Assembly: GCF_000012885.1 (NCBI RefSeq)
Contig: NC_007498.2
Span: forward strand, 1,240,001 to 1,304,000
Origin: Syntrophotalea carbinolica DSM 2380
GTDB taxonomy: Bacteria; Desulfobacterota; Desulfuromonadia; Desulfuromonadales; Syntrophotaleaceae
Direction: 5' to 3'
Length of the DNA stretch: 64,000 bases
The position numbers and the translations under genes were made by a program. Below the pieces are notes generated by a model. It saw only the letters and a list, made by a program, of their open reading frames with translations. It had not been told where the DNA came from and searched no databases. Positions 47,070 to 56,122 of this stretch are shown here, piece after piece. How positions within the stretch are numbered: position 1 is the stretch's first letter; each line of letters begins with the position of its first letter.

Positions 47070-47324
47070 TCACTCCTCCCAGGACTCAACGGTGAGACGC
47101 ATACCGAGCATACGGCAGACCGTCAGGATGCTCGAAAGCTTGACGTCTCCTTTGGCCGTTTCGATCCGGCTCAGAGTATCGACCGCGACCCCGCAAAATG
47201 CTGCCGCCTCGTGGATACCCAGTCCTGACTGTGTCCGGCGGGCACGAACGAACGCTCCCAAGGTTTCGGCATCGAGGGGGCCGCTCTGCACAGGCATTGG
47301 CATCGGCTTGATGGTTTTGGGCAT
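47070..47324 (-). CDS. HipB-like XRE antitoxin/regulator
   Basis: 84-residue helix-turn-helix protein: LGAFVRARRTQSGLGIHEAA, then CGVAVDTLSRIETAKGDVKL, ending in LGMRLTVESWEE. This is the Xre type found as HipB antitoxin, which represses its own operon. Start is the second in-frame ATG, five bases after GGAGG. No intact hipA follows: an ATG overlapping the stop begins MAESLSV and then stops, as expected of a one-base-broken hipA start. Two palindromic operators lie upstream. Confidence 0.82.
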   Translation of the reverse strand: MPKTIKPMPMPVQSGPLDAETLGAFVRARRTQSGLGIHEAAAFCGVAVDTLSRIETAKGDVKLSSILTVCRMLGMRLTVESWEE

Positions 47325-47340
47325 TCCGTCCTCCATAAAA

Positions 47341-47358
47341 ATACTGTTTACGCAGTAT
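47341..47358. promoter_or_regulatory. Operator 1 of the HipB-like gene
   Basis: Inverted repeat ATACTG / CAGTAT within an 18-bp unit, 17 bases upstream of the start. The same unit recurs with three changes at 47390-47407, as in hipBA promoters with repeated operators. Confidence 0.65.
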
Positions 47359-47378
47359 ATATGGCAGATATGGGCCAT

Positions 47379-47418
47379 CGTCAACTAAAATACTGTTTTG
47401 ACAGTATTTTAGTTGACG
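47379..47418. promoter_or_regulatory. Operator 2 inside an 18-bp perfect hairpin
   Basis: Perfect 18-bp inverted repeat (CGTCAACTAAAATACTGT and its complement) with loop TTTG. Its centre, 47390-47407, repeats the operator-1 unit ATACTGTTT...CAGTAT. It may be a high-affinity HipB-type site. Confidence 0.7.
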
Positions 47419-47497
47419 TATATATCTTTTTTGCTCCCCCTTGTCTTCGGTCTTCTTACGCCACTCCTCTCAACCACCTTTCATTACTCTTTCGGAC

Positions 47498-47532
47498 GAT
47501 CAGGCAATGATCCAATAGGATCGGTCTACCGG
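47498..47532 (+). promoter_or_regulatory. Putative AraC (YqhC-type) operator, site 4
   Basis: GATCAGGCAA, ATC, AGGATC, GGTCTA and CCGG at the shared spacing. It lies 86 bases upstream of the second iron alcohol dehydrogenase; a TATGAT sequence at 47551-47556 could be the -10 box. Confidence 0.7.
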
Positions 47533-47617
47533 TTCCGAAGGCACTTTGCGTATGATCGAAGCACATCAAGGGCAATCCGCTTTACGAAGAATTGCTGTCA
47601 CTCCCGGAGGAAACAAC

Positions 47618-48808
47618 ATGGACAATTTTATTTACAGCATTCCGACCACGGCCTATTTCGGCAAGGGACAGATCAAGGTGCTCGGCGAAACCATCAAAAC
47701 CTATGGCGGTTCCAAAGTGCTGCTGGCTTATGGCGGCGGCAGTATCAAGAAAAACGGCATCTACGATGCGGTTATCGAACAGCTGGACAAGGCCGATCTT
47801 GCTCGTGTGGAGTTGAGCGGCATCCAGCCGAACCCGCGCATCGAAAGTGTGGAGGAAGGTATCGATCTGTTTCGGAGAAACGGCTGCGATTTTATTCTGG
47901 CTGTGGGCGGCGGATCGACCCTGGATGCCTGCAAAGCCATCGCTGCCGGAGTGGAGTTTGACGGCCCGGCTACCGACCTGTTTGTCAATGAGTCAGGCTT
48001 GTCGCCGATTTATGATGCGGCTCCTCTGGCAACGATTCTGACCATGGCAGGGACCGGTTCCGAAATGGACATGGGAGCGGTCATTACCGTCGGCGAAGAT
48101 CACAAGAAAAAAGTAGTCATGCACCCGCTGCTCAATCCCAGGTTTTCCATCCTGGATCCTGAGTACACCTTTAGCGTGCCGGAATATCATTCCATGGCGG
48201 GGGCTGCGGATATCCTCTGCCATTTGATGGAGCAGTATTTCACCAACGATGTTGCCGCGAAGGTTCAGGATCGCATGAACGAGGGCGTCATGAAGGTGGT
48301 GCTGGAGGATGCCGTGAAAATCCTGGCCAATCCGCAGGACTATGATGCCCGCGCCAACATCATGTGGGCCAGTTCCATGGCGTTGGCCGGCTTCCAGTTT
48401 TTGCTCGGCAAGCCGTCTCCCACCTTTCCGCTGCACGGCATGGGGCACGAACTCTCCAGCATGTACGACATGACCCACGGCGTGACCCTGGCGCTGCTGA
48501 CCCCCGCCTGGATGCGCCATACCATAAGCGCGGCGCCGGAACACCTGCCGATATTCGCACGATTCGCCCGCAACGTCTTCGACATCCGCGAGGAGGATGA
48601 TGCCAAAGCCGCGGAACAAGGCGTCGCACGGCTGGTGGAATTCTACGCCGCCATCAAGATGCCCGCGAACCTGCGCGATGCCGGCGTCAGGGAAGAAGAC
48701 CTGGCAGTGATCGCCGGAAAAGCCGTGGAAAACGGCAAGCTGGGCATCCTGGCTTCTCTTGGCAAGGATGAGGTGCTGCAGATTCTGCGGGCGGCATTTA
48801 CCGGTTAA
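47618..48808 (+). CDS. Iron-containing alcohol dehydrogenase (YqhD/BDH-like)
   Basis: 396-residue group III alcohol dehydrogenase/aldehyde reductase. NADP-binding GGG motif (AVGGGSTLDACKAIAA), TMAGTGSEMDMGAV, and metal ligands in AADILCHLMEQYF and FPLHGMGHELSSMYDMTHG. In E. coli YqhD reduces toxic short aldehydes with NADPH. Intact, unlike the paralogue at 33896-35048. CCCGGAGG precedes the ATG. The AraC-type operator upstream ties it to the proposed regulon. Confidence 0.93.
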   Translation: MDNFIYSIPTTAYFGKGQIKVLGETIKTYGGSKVLLAYGGGSIKKNGIYDAVIEQLDKADLARVELSGIQPNPRIESVEEGIDLFRRNGCDFILAVGGGSTLDACKAIAAGVEFDGPATDLFVNESGLSPIYDAAPLATILTMAGTGSEMDMGAVITVGEDHKKKVVMHPLLNPRFSILDPEYTFSVPEYHSMAGAADILCHLMEQYFTNDVAAKVQDRMNEGVMKVVLEDAVKILANPQDYDARANIMWASSMALAGFQFLLGKPSPTFPLHGMGHELSSMYDMTHGVTLALLTPAWMRHTISAAPEHLPIFARFARNVFDIREEDDAKAAEQGVARLVEFYAAIKMPANLRDAGVREEDLAVIAGKAVENGKLGILASLGKDEVLQILRAAFTG

Positions 48809-49049
48809 AAGAAGACAGGGATGGAAAAGCGAAAATCGGGCAAAAACGGTCCGGAAATTCCGCCTCCAGGTCGGGACAGGCGCCCAGCGGATGGGGCAAT
48901 TCCGGTATCGGGATAGCCGGGGGAGCCGCTTCCTGAAGGAATATCTGTTCGCGGCCATTTTGCCCGCAACAACATCGACCATCAATGCTGGGAAACGGTA
49001 ACCATCGCCAGCCCTGCCGGATGGCTGACTTCAGGCAAAACGTTAAGCA
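48809..49049. other. Intergenic region, possible degenerate operator
   Basis: Between the alcohol dehydrogenase and the metallo-beta-lactamase gene. AATCGGGCAA at 48834-48843 resembles the first half of the AraC-type operator, but the rest does not match. No gene or terminator seen. Confidence 0.3.
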
Positions 49050-50198
49050 ATGAAACGAATCATATTCCACATCCTGGTAACGGGAGTTATTGTCCTTATG
49101 GCATCCACGCTGCTCAATAACTGTAGCGGTTCCGCCCACCCCCGATCATCTCTGTCGCTGGACAGGGATCTGAAAAAGCCCGTAAAGGTTACAAAGGGTG
49201 GACGGCTGGAGCATGCTCGCATCCTGTGGGATTTCTTTTTCAATAAACCTGCGGATACACGTCCCTCGGGAAAAATCCCTGTGCAGGCAATGACAAAAGA
49301 GCAGTTGTTGGCTGCCCCGAACAATACGGTGTATCGCCTTGGACACTCAACTGTTCTTATGAAGCTGCATGACGCTTTCTGGATAACCGACCCCATGTTC
49401 TCCGATCGCGCTTCTCCTATCCAGTGGGCAGGGCCACAACGGTTTCACAATCCCCCGATAAGCATTGAAGACCTGCCACCGATCAAGGCGGTCATCATCT
49501 CTCACGACCATTACGATCACCTGGATCATGACTCAATCATGAAGCTGACCGGAAAGGCAGAGTATTTTCTGACGCCGCTCGGGGTGGGAGATATTCTTAT
49601 GGGATGGGGGGTGCCGGCATCCAAGGTGAGGCAACTGGATTGGTGGCAGGGCACTGAGGTTGACGGTGTCCGTTTTGTTGCTACGCCTGCGCAACACTTT
49701 TCCGGTCGTGGTCTATTCAACAAGAATCGGACTCAATGGGCTTCATGGGTCATCATGGCCGGCGACCGCCGCGTGTTTTTCAGCGGAGATTCAGGCTATT
49801 TCGATGGCTTCAAAAAAATCGGCGAAAAATACGGTCCCTTTGATCTGACCTTGTTGGAAACAGGTGCCTACGATGCAAATTGGCCAGAGGTTCATATGCA
49901 TCCGGAAGAAACCATCCGGGCTCATATCGATCTGCGAGGTAAAAAACTGCTTCCTATTCATAACGGCACTTTTGATTTGTCCATGCACTCCTGGCGCGAT
50001 CCCTTTGACAGGATAACCGCTCTCGGGAAGATTCAGCGCATACCGATCATTACGCCCGAAATGGGTGAACAGGTCAGTATGCAAAACCCGGGGAGCTGGC
50101 ATACGTGGTGGGCCTATGTGGATAGAGAGAAAGAGCCTGGCCAGGTACATGTGCAAGGCAAGCAGGTGCAGGACCTCCCCGGAAAGAGCTACTTATGA
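49050..50198 (+). CDS. Membrane-anchored metallo-beta-lactamase fold hydrolase
   Basis: 382 residues of the RomA/NAPE-PLD-like branch. An N-terminal hydrophobic segment (IIFHILVTGVIVLMASTLL) anchors or exports it; a Cys follows (LNNC), a poor lipobox. Metal ligands: ISHDHYDHLDHDS, TPAQHFSGRG, FFSGDSGYFDG, and late PIHNGTFDLSMH. Usual substrates of this branch are lipids or lactones; not determinable here. It sits between two members of the aldehyde-stress set but lacks a clear operator of its own. Confidence 0.88.
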   Translation: MKRIIFHILVTGVIVLMASTLLNNCSGSAHPRSSLSLDRDLKKPVKVTKGGRLEHARILWDFFFNKPADTRPSGKIPVQAMTKEQLLAAPNNTVYRLGHSTVLMKLHDAFWITDPMFSDRASPIQWAGPQRFHNPPISIEDLPPIKAVIISHDHYDHLDHDSIMKLTGKAEYFLTPLGVGDILMGWGVPASKVRQLDWWQGTEVDGVRFVATPAQHFSGRGLFNKNRTQWASWVIMAGDRRVFFSGDSGYFDGFKKIGEKYGPFDLTLLETGAYDANWPEVHMHPEETIRAHIDLRGKKLLPIHNGTFDLSMHSWRDPFDRITALGKIQRIPIITPEMGEQVSMQNPGSWHTWWAYVDREKEPGQVHVQGKQVQDLPGKSYL

Positions 50199-50430
50199 CT
50201 CCCGATTAAAAAAAGCGCAACAGACCGTTCGTGCTGCAATTGGTGCCGATGGTCGGGGGATCGTCGTTTTCCTCGGCCTATCGGACAACCTTCCCTAAAA
50301 ATGTTTCCGGATATGGCCCTCGGCTACGGTTCTAGGAAACCCACCTATATCATTTATTTCAAAAAGATATTTTAAACAGCAACCCGATCGAGCTTTCCGA
50401 AGGTCACAACCGTTTTTCGGATAGTCGTAC
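50199..50430. other. Intergenic region without gene
   Basis: A/T-rich stretch before the operator of the aldo/keto reductase; I see no ORF with family similarity, no hairpin with a T-run and no repeat. Confidence 0.5.
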
Positions 50431-50465
50431 GATCAGGCAATAATCCGGCAGGATTGGTCTACCGG
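50431..50465 (+). promoter_or_regulatory. Putative AraC (YqhC-type) operator, site 5
   Basis: Best match to the shared pattern: GATCAGGCAA, ATC, AGGATT, GGTCTA, CCGG. It lies 69 bases upstream of the aldo/keto reductase start. Together with site 4 the two share 28 or more of 35 positions by eye. Confidence 0.72.
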
Positions 50466-50521
50466 CCATGGCTCTTTTCGAAATACCATAAGATCATCGA
50501 CCAGAACATATGAACGGGTGA

Positions 50522-51538
<1,017 letters not shown>

Positions 51539-51721
51539 ACTACAGACACGCAAATCAGATGGATGACCCGGAAAATGATTGAAGAGAACGTTCGCCATAT
51601 CACAGATATAAGCGAGGTAAGGGATGAAACGCCCGCACGGCGATTCGTTACCATGCCTGCAACAGAACAGCCTATGCCATCGATGTGGCGTCATGGAATT
51701 ACGCAACAGGGCAGGGCGGTC

Positions 51722-52927
51722 ATGAGAGGGTTGCTTGTAACTCTCATCCTCCTCTTGCCTCTCATGCTTGGAGCATGCGGAAAAGAATCGGAAAAGGCGT
51801 CAGCGTCTCCTGCGCCGCCCGAGGTGGATATTGCCAGACCGCTAATGCACAGCATCACCGAATGGGACGAATACATCGGACGCTTTGAAGCCGTGGAGCA
51901 AGTCAACGTGCGCACCCGGGTGACCGGCTATCTGGTGAAAAAGAAATTCAAAGATGGCCAGATCGTAAAAAAAGGCGATGTGCTGTTTGTCATCGACCCG
52001 CGGCCTTTTAAATACGCCATGCAGCGCGTCGAAGCACAGTACGCGTTGGCGCAAAAAGAATACCGGCGGGCCGAAGAGTTGCGCAAAACCCGGGCCATTT
52101 CCCAGGAAGATTTCGACCGGCGCCTGCAGGAGTTGAAAGTTGCGAAGGCAGCACTGAACGACGCCAGGCTCGATGTGGAATTTACCGAGGTTACCGCTCC
52201 GATCGATGGAAAAATCAGTGACGGTTTTGTCGATATCGGCAACCTTGTCCGGGAAAATGAAACGATCCTGACCCGGATCGTCTCGGTCGATCCGATTCAT
52301 TTCACCTTCGATGCCTCCCAGGGAGAATTGTTAAAGAACCTTCGACACGACCGGATCGAAAAGTGGACGGGCGCCGATGCCAGGCCCAAGCCGATTTTCA
52401 TCAAGCTGCAGGATGAAGACCGTTACCTTCATGAGGGGCAGATGGATTTTGTCGATAACAGGGTGGATCCCGGCACGGGAACCATTCAGGCCCGTGCCCT
52501 GGTTGAAAACAGGGATGCGCTCCTGTATCCGGGGATGTTCGGTCGGGCTCGTTTGACCAGCAGAGGGGAGTATCAGGCGGTTCTGCTGCCGGAAAAAGCC
52601 ATCAATACCGACCAGGACAAGAAGTTCGTTTATGTCGTCGACAGTGCAAACAAGGCAGGCCGAACCTACGTCACCCCCGGTCCTGTTCTCGACAATGGCT
52701 TTGTTGTTATCCGGGACGGATTGATCGGTGATGAACTGGTGGTCGTAAATGGCGTACAGCGTATCCGCCGGGCCGACCAGATCATTACACCCGTTGAAAC
52801 GAAACTGGCGTGGATTGCTCCGGGAACCATGCCGGGCCGCAACACGGTCCCCGATCTGCTGGAGATAGCCGACAGCCAGGCCCAGCCGACACTTGCGGCC
52901 GGCGATGCCATAGCGCAGGCGGATTAA
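51722..52927 (+). CDS. RND efflux membrane fusion protein (lipoprotein)
   Basis: 401 residues. Lipoprotein signal LLVTLILLLPLMLGAC with lipobox LGAC sets the start at the ATG before RGLLV; a longer frame exists. Fusion-protein features: barrel-lipoyl halves (VRTRVTGYLVKKKFKDGQIV, KKGDVLFVIDPRPF and VEFTEVTAPIDGKISD), alpha-hairpin (about 95-155) and beta-barrel part (VDPGTGTIQARALVENRDAL). AcrA/MexE type. First gene of mfp-rnd-omf; 12 bases to the next gene. Confidence 0.93.
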   Translation: MRGLLVTLILLLPLMLGACGKESEKASASPAPPEVDIARPLMHSITEWDEYIGRFEAVEQVNVRTRVTGYLVKKKFKDGQIVKKGDVLFVIDPRPFKYAMQRVEAQYALAQKEYRRAEELRKTRAISQEDFDRRLQELKVAKAALNDARLDVEFTEVTAPIDGKISDGFVDIGNLVRENETILTRIVSVDPIHFTFDASQGELLKNLRHDRIEKWTGADARPKPIFIKLQDEDRYLHEGQMDFVDNRVDPGTGTIQARALVENRDALLYPGMFGRARLTSRGEYQAVLLPEKAINTDQDKKFVYVVDSANKAGRTYVTPGPVLDNGFVVIRDGLIGDELVVVNGVQRIRRADQIITPVETKLAWIAPGTMPGRNTVPDLLEIADSQAQPTLAAGDAIAQAD

Positions 52928-52939
52928 GGGAGACCGGAC

Positions 52940-55900
52940 ATGAACATTGCCAAATTCTTCATCGACCGGCCTATATTCGCTACGGTTCTTTCGGTTCTCA
53001 TCGTGATTGTCGGCGGGCTGGCCTATTTCAGCCTGCCGATCGAGCAATATCCGCAGGTGGCGCCGCCGACCATCGAGATCACAGCCACCTATCCCGGCGC
53101 CAATGCCGAGACCGTGGCAGCCACCGTGGCCACGCCGATCGAGCAGGAAGTCAACGGTGTCGAGGGGATGCTCTACATGTTCTCCCAGTCGACCTCCGAC
53201 GGTCGCATGACCCTGACCATCACCTTTGCCCTGGGAACCGACCTGGATACCGCCCAGGTGCTGGTGCAGAACCGTGTTGCCGTGGCCGAACCCCGCCTTC
53301 CGGAAGAAGTGCGTCGCTTGGGCATAACCACGAAAAAGAACACGCCGGATCTGATGCTGGTCGTCAACATGTATTCACCGGACGGCACCTATGATCAGAC
53401 CTATATCGGTAACTACGCGGTTCTGAATATCCTTGACCGCATCCGACGCATCGATGGGGTTGGCAATGTCCGCCTGTTCGGAGCGTCGGAATATGCCATG
53501 CGCATCTGGCTCGACCCGGATCGCATTCAATCATTCGGCATGACGCCCGGCGACGTGTTGGATGCGCTGCGGGCACAGAACGTCCAGGTCGCCGGCGGTG
53601 CGCTGAATCAAGCGCCGCAACCGAAACAGAACTATTACGAATATGTCGTTCAGACACAGGGCAGGCTGAAAGCACCGGAAGAGTTTGGCGACATCATCGT
53701 GAAATCCGGCGAGAACGGCCGGATCGTATATCTGCGGGATATTGCGCGGATCGAGTTGGGTGCGCAGGATTACGCGACCAAGGGTTATCTGGGTAAATAC
53801 CCGGCCGTGGCCTTGCCCGCCTATCAACGGCCCGGCTCCAATGCATTGGAGACGGCCGATGCGATCATCAAGGAGATGCGCGAAATAGGGAAGGATTTTC
53901 CTCCCGGTCTGCAATACGACATCGCCTACAATCCGACCCAATTTATCGAAGAGTCCGTCGTTGCCGTCCAGCACACCGTGTACGAAGCCATTGTTCTGGT
54001 GCTCATCGTGATCGTCCTTTTTCTGCAAACCTGGCGGGCGGCGATTATTCCGATTGTCGCCATTCCGGTTTCGCTGATCGGAACTTTTGCCGTCATGGCC
54101 GCGCTCGGTTTTTCCCTGAATACTCTTACCTTGTTCGGACTGGTACTGGCCATCGGAATCGTGGTCGATGACGCGATCGTGGTGGTGGAGAACATGGAGC
54201 GCAACATGCGCGCCGGGCTATCGCCCAGGGATGCTGCCCGCAAGACGATGACCGAGGTCGGCTCGGCCCTGGTAGCCATTGGGCTGGTGTTGGTCGCCGT
54301 GTTCCTGCCCACAATTTTTCTCGGAGGGTTGTCGGGGAAATTCTATCAGGCATTCGGCATTACCATTGCCGTGGCGACCATGATCTCGGTCTTTGTTTCC
54401 CTGACCCTTTCGCCTGCTTTGGCAGCCATTCTGATGAAACCGGGCGACCATGATACTCACGGACCCGGACGATGGTATAAGACGCCGCTGAGATTTTTCT
54501 TCCATTATTTCAACACCGGAATGGAATGGCTATCGGATCGCTACGGCAGACTGGTTGGCAAACTGGTGTTTCTGGGCGGCCCGGTTCTGCTGCTTTACGC
54601 GGGCTTGATGGCGCTGACCGGCTGGCAATTCGACCGCGTTCCATCCGGTTTTATCCCGCCTATGGATCAGGGCTATGCCATTGTTTCGGTAGAGCTTCCC
54701 CCCGGTGCGTCCCTGTCGGAAACCGACAAGGTTGTGCAAGTGGCGACCCGCAAACTTCTGGCCATTGATGGCGTGGATGACGTGATAGGTTTTGCCGGCT
54801 TTTCAGGGGCGACGCGCGCCAACGCTTCCAACGCGGCTGGGCTGTTTCCAACGCTGAAGCCGTTCAAGGAACGGGAAAAGAAAGGCATTACCTTCGAAAG
54901 CCTGTTGCAGAAAATGCGTACCGAGATGGCCACGATCAAGGAGGCCTCCATAGTCGTCATCCCACCGCCGCCGGTGCGCGGCATCGGATCTGCCGGGGGC
55001 TACCGGATGATGATTCAGGATCGCGGGGGGCGAGGCGTGGACGCATTGAACAGTGCGGTCTGGGCGATGGCCGAAGCGGCCAACGGGCCAGGAACCCCGG
55101 AGACGCGTTCCGTTTTTACCTTCTTTGAAAAAAATACGCCGCAGACTTTTCTGGATATCGACCGCGAAAAGGCCGAACGCCTGCATGTGCCGGTCTCCCG
55201 CGCATATGAAGCGCTGGAGGTCTTTATCGGCTCCGCCTTCGTAAACGATTTCAACTACCTGGGACGGACATTCCGGGTTACAGCGCAGGCCGATGCACCC
55301 TACCGGTTGAGTGCCGAAGACATGTTGCGCATCAAGGTGCGCAGCGACGATGGGGCCATGGTGCCGCTTGGCTCGATCGCCCGTGTCCATAATGCGGCGG
55401 GTCCGTCCCGCATGCCGCGCTACAACCTGTATCCGTCTGCCGCTTTGATCGGCGACACGGCCCCCGGGTACAGTTCTGGGCAGGCCCTGGAAGCCATGGA
55501 GCGGTTGGCCGACAAAGTCTTGCCCGAAGGGATCGGCTACGAGTGGACGGAACTCGCTTACCAGCAAAAAGCGACCGGAAATACCGCGGTCATTGCCTTC
55601 GTCCTGGCGGTAGTCTTTGTGTTCCTGTTGCTGGCGGCCCAATATGAAAGCTGGACCCTGCCGCTTTCCGTCATTCTGATCGTGCCGATGTGTCTGCTGT
55701 CGGCGATCAGCGGCGTGGCCCTGATGGGGATGGACAACAATGTCCTGACCCAGATCGGTTTTGTCGTGCTGGTGGGGCTGGCATGCAAGAACGCCATTCT
55801 GATCGTCGAATTCGCCCGCGAACTGGAACGGCAGGGCCGCGACCGCTGGCAAGCTGCTGTCGAGGCGGCACACCTGCGCCTGCGCCCGATTCTTATGACC

Positions 55901-56122
55901 TCCTTTGCCTTCATTCTCGGCGTGGTGCCGATGGTGCTTGCCCAGGGAGCCGGAGCGGAAATGCGCCGGGCTCTGGGGGTGGCGGTCTTTTCCGGCATGC
56001 TGGGCGTAACCTTTTTCGGTCTGGTTTTCACGCCTGTTTTTTACGTGCTGTGCCGCAAGCTGTCCCTGATCAGGGTTAAAGAAGCCCCCGGTAAAGCCGC
56101 CCCGGAAGGAACCGAATCATGA
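52940..56122 (+). CDS. RND multidrug efflux permease (HAE1 family)
   Basis: 1060-residue AcrB-like inner-membrane proton antiporter with twelve membrane helices and two large periplasmic loops. N-terminal FFIDRPIFATVLSVLIVIVG, proton-relay acids in LVLAIGIVVDDAIVVVENME, and the GFVVLVGLACKNAILIVEFA second-half motif are intact. Substrate range cannot be read from sequence; AcrB-type pumps export drugs, dyes and hydrophobic aldehydes. The stop overlaps the outer-membrane gene as ATGA. Confidence 0.96.
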   Translation: MNIAKFFIDRPIFATVLSVLIVIVGGLAYFSLPIEQYPQVAPPTIEITATYPGANAETVAATVATPIEQEVNGVEGMLYMFSQSTSDGRMTLTITFALGTDLDTAQVLVQNRVAVAEPRLPEEVRRLGITTKKNTPDLMLVVNMYSPDGTYDQTYIGNYAVLNILDRIRRIDGVGNVRLFGASEYAMRIWLDPDRIQSFGMTPGDVLDALRAQNVQVAGGALNQAPQPKQNYYEYVVQTQGRLKAPEEFGDIIVKSGENGRIVYLRDIARIELGAQDYATKGYLGKYPAVALPAYQRPGSNALETADAIIKEMREIGKDFPPGLQYDIAYNPTQFIEESVVAVQHTVYEAIVLVLIVIVLFLQTWRAAIIPIVAIPVSLIGTFAVMAALGFSLNTLTLFGLVLAIGIVVDDAIVVVENMERNMRAGLSPRDAARKTMTEVGSALVAIGLVLVAVFLPTIFLGGLSGKFYQAFGITIAVATMISVFVSLTLSPALAAILMKPGDHDTHGPGRWYKTPLRFFFHYFNTGMEWLSDRYGRLVGKLVFLGGPVLLLYAGLMALTGWQFDRVPSGFIPPMDQGYAIVSVELPPGASLSETDKVVQVATRKLLAIDGVDDVIGFAGFSGATRANASNAAGLFPTLKPFKEREKKGITFESLLQKMRTEMATIKEASIVVIPPPPVRGIGSAGGYRMMIQDRGGRGVDALNSAVWAMAEAANGPGTPETRSVFTFFEKNTPQTFLDIDREKAERLHVPVSRAYEALEVFIGSAFVNDFNYLGRTFRVTAQADAPYRLSAEDMLRIKVRSDDGAMVPLGSIARVHNAAGPSRMPRYNLYPSAALIGDTAPGYSSGQALEAMERLADKVLPEGIGYEWTELAYQQKATGNTAVIAFVLAVVFVFLLLAAQYESWTLPLSVILIVPMCLLSAISGVALMGMDNNVLTQIGFVVLVGLACKNAILIVEFARELERQGRDRWQAAVEAAHLRLRPILMTSFAFILGVVPMVLAQGAGAEMRRALGVAVFSGMLGVTFFGLVFTPVFYVLCRKLSLIRVKEAPGKAAPEGTES

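Noticed and set aside
46746-47228. 160-codon rightward frame across the rhuM upstream region
   Set aside because: It runs antisense to the HipB-like gene, coding fragments and the rhuM start; the leftward reading makes better protein sense.
48834-48868. Sixth AraC-type operator before the metallo-beta-lactamase gene
   Set aside because: Only the first ten bases resemble the pattern (AATCGGGCAA); ATC, AGGAT and CCGG are missing at the required spacing.
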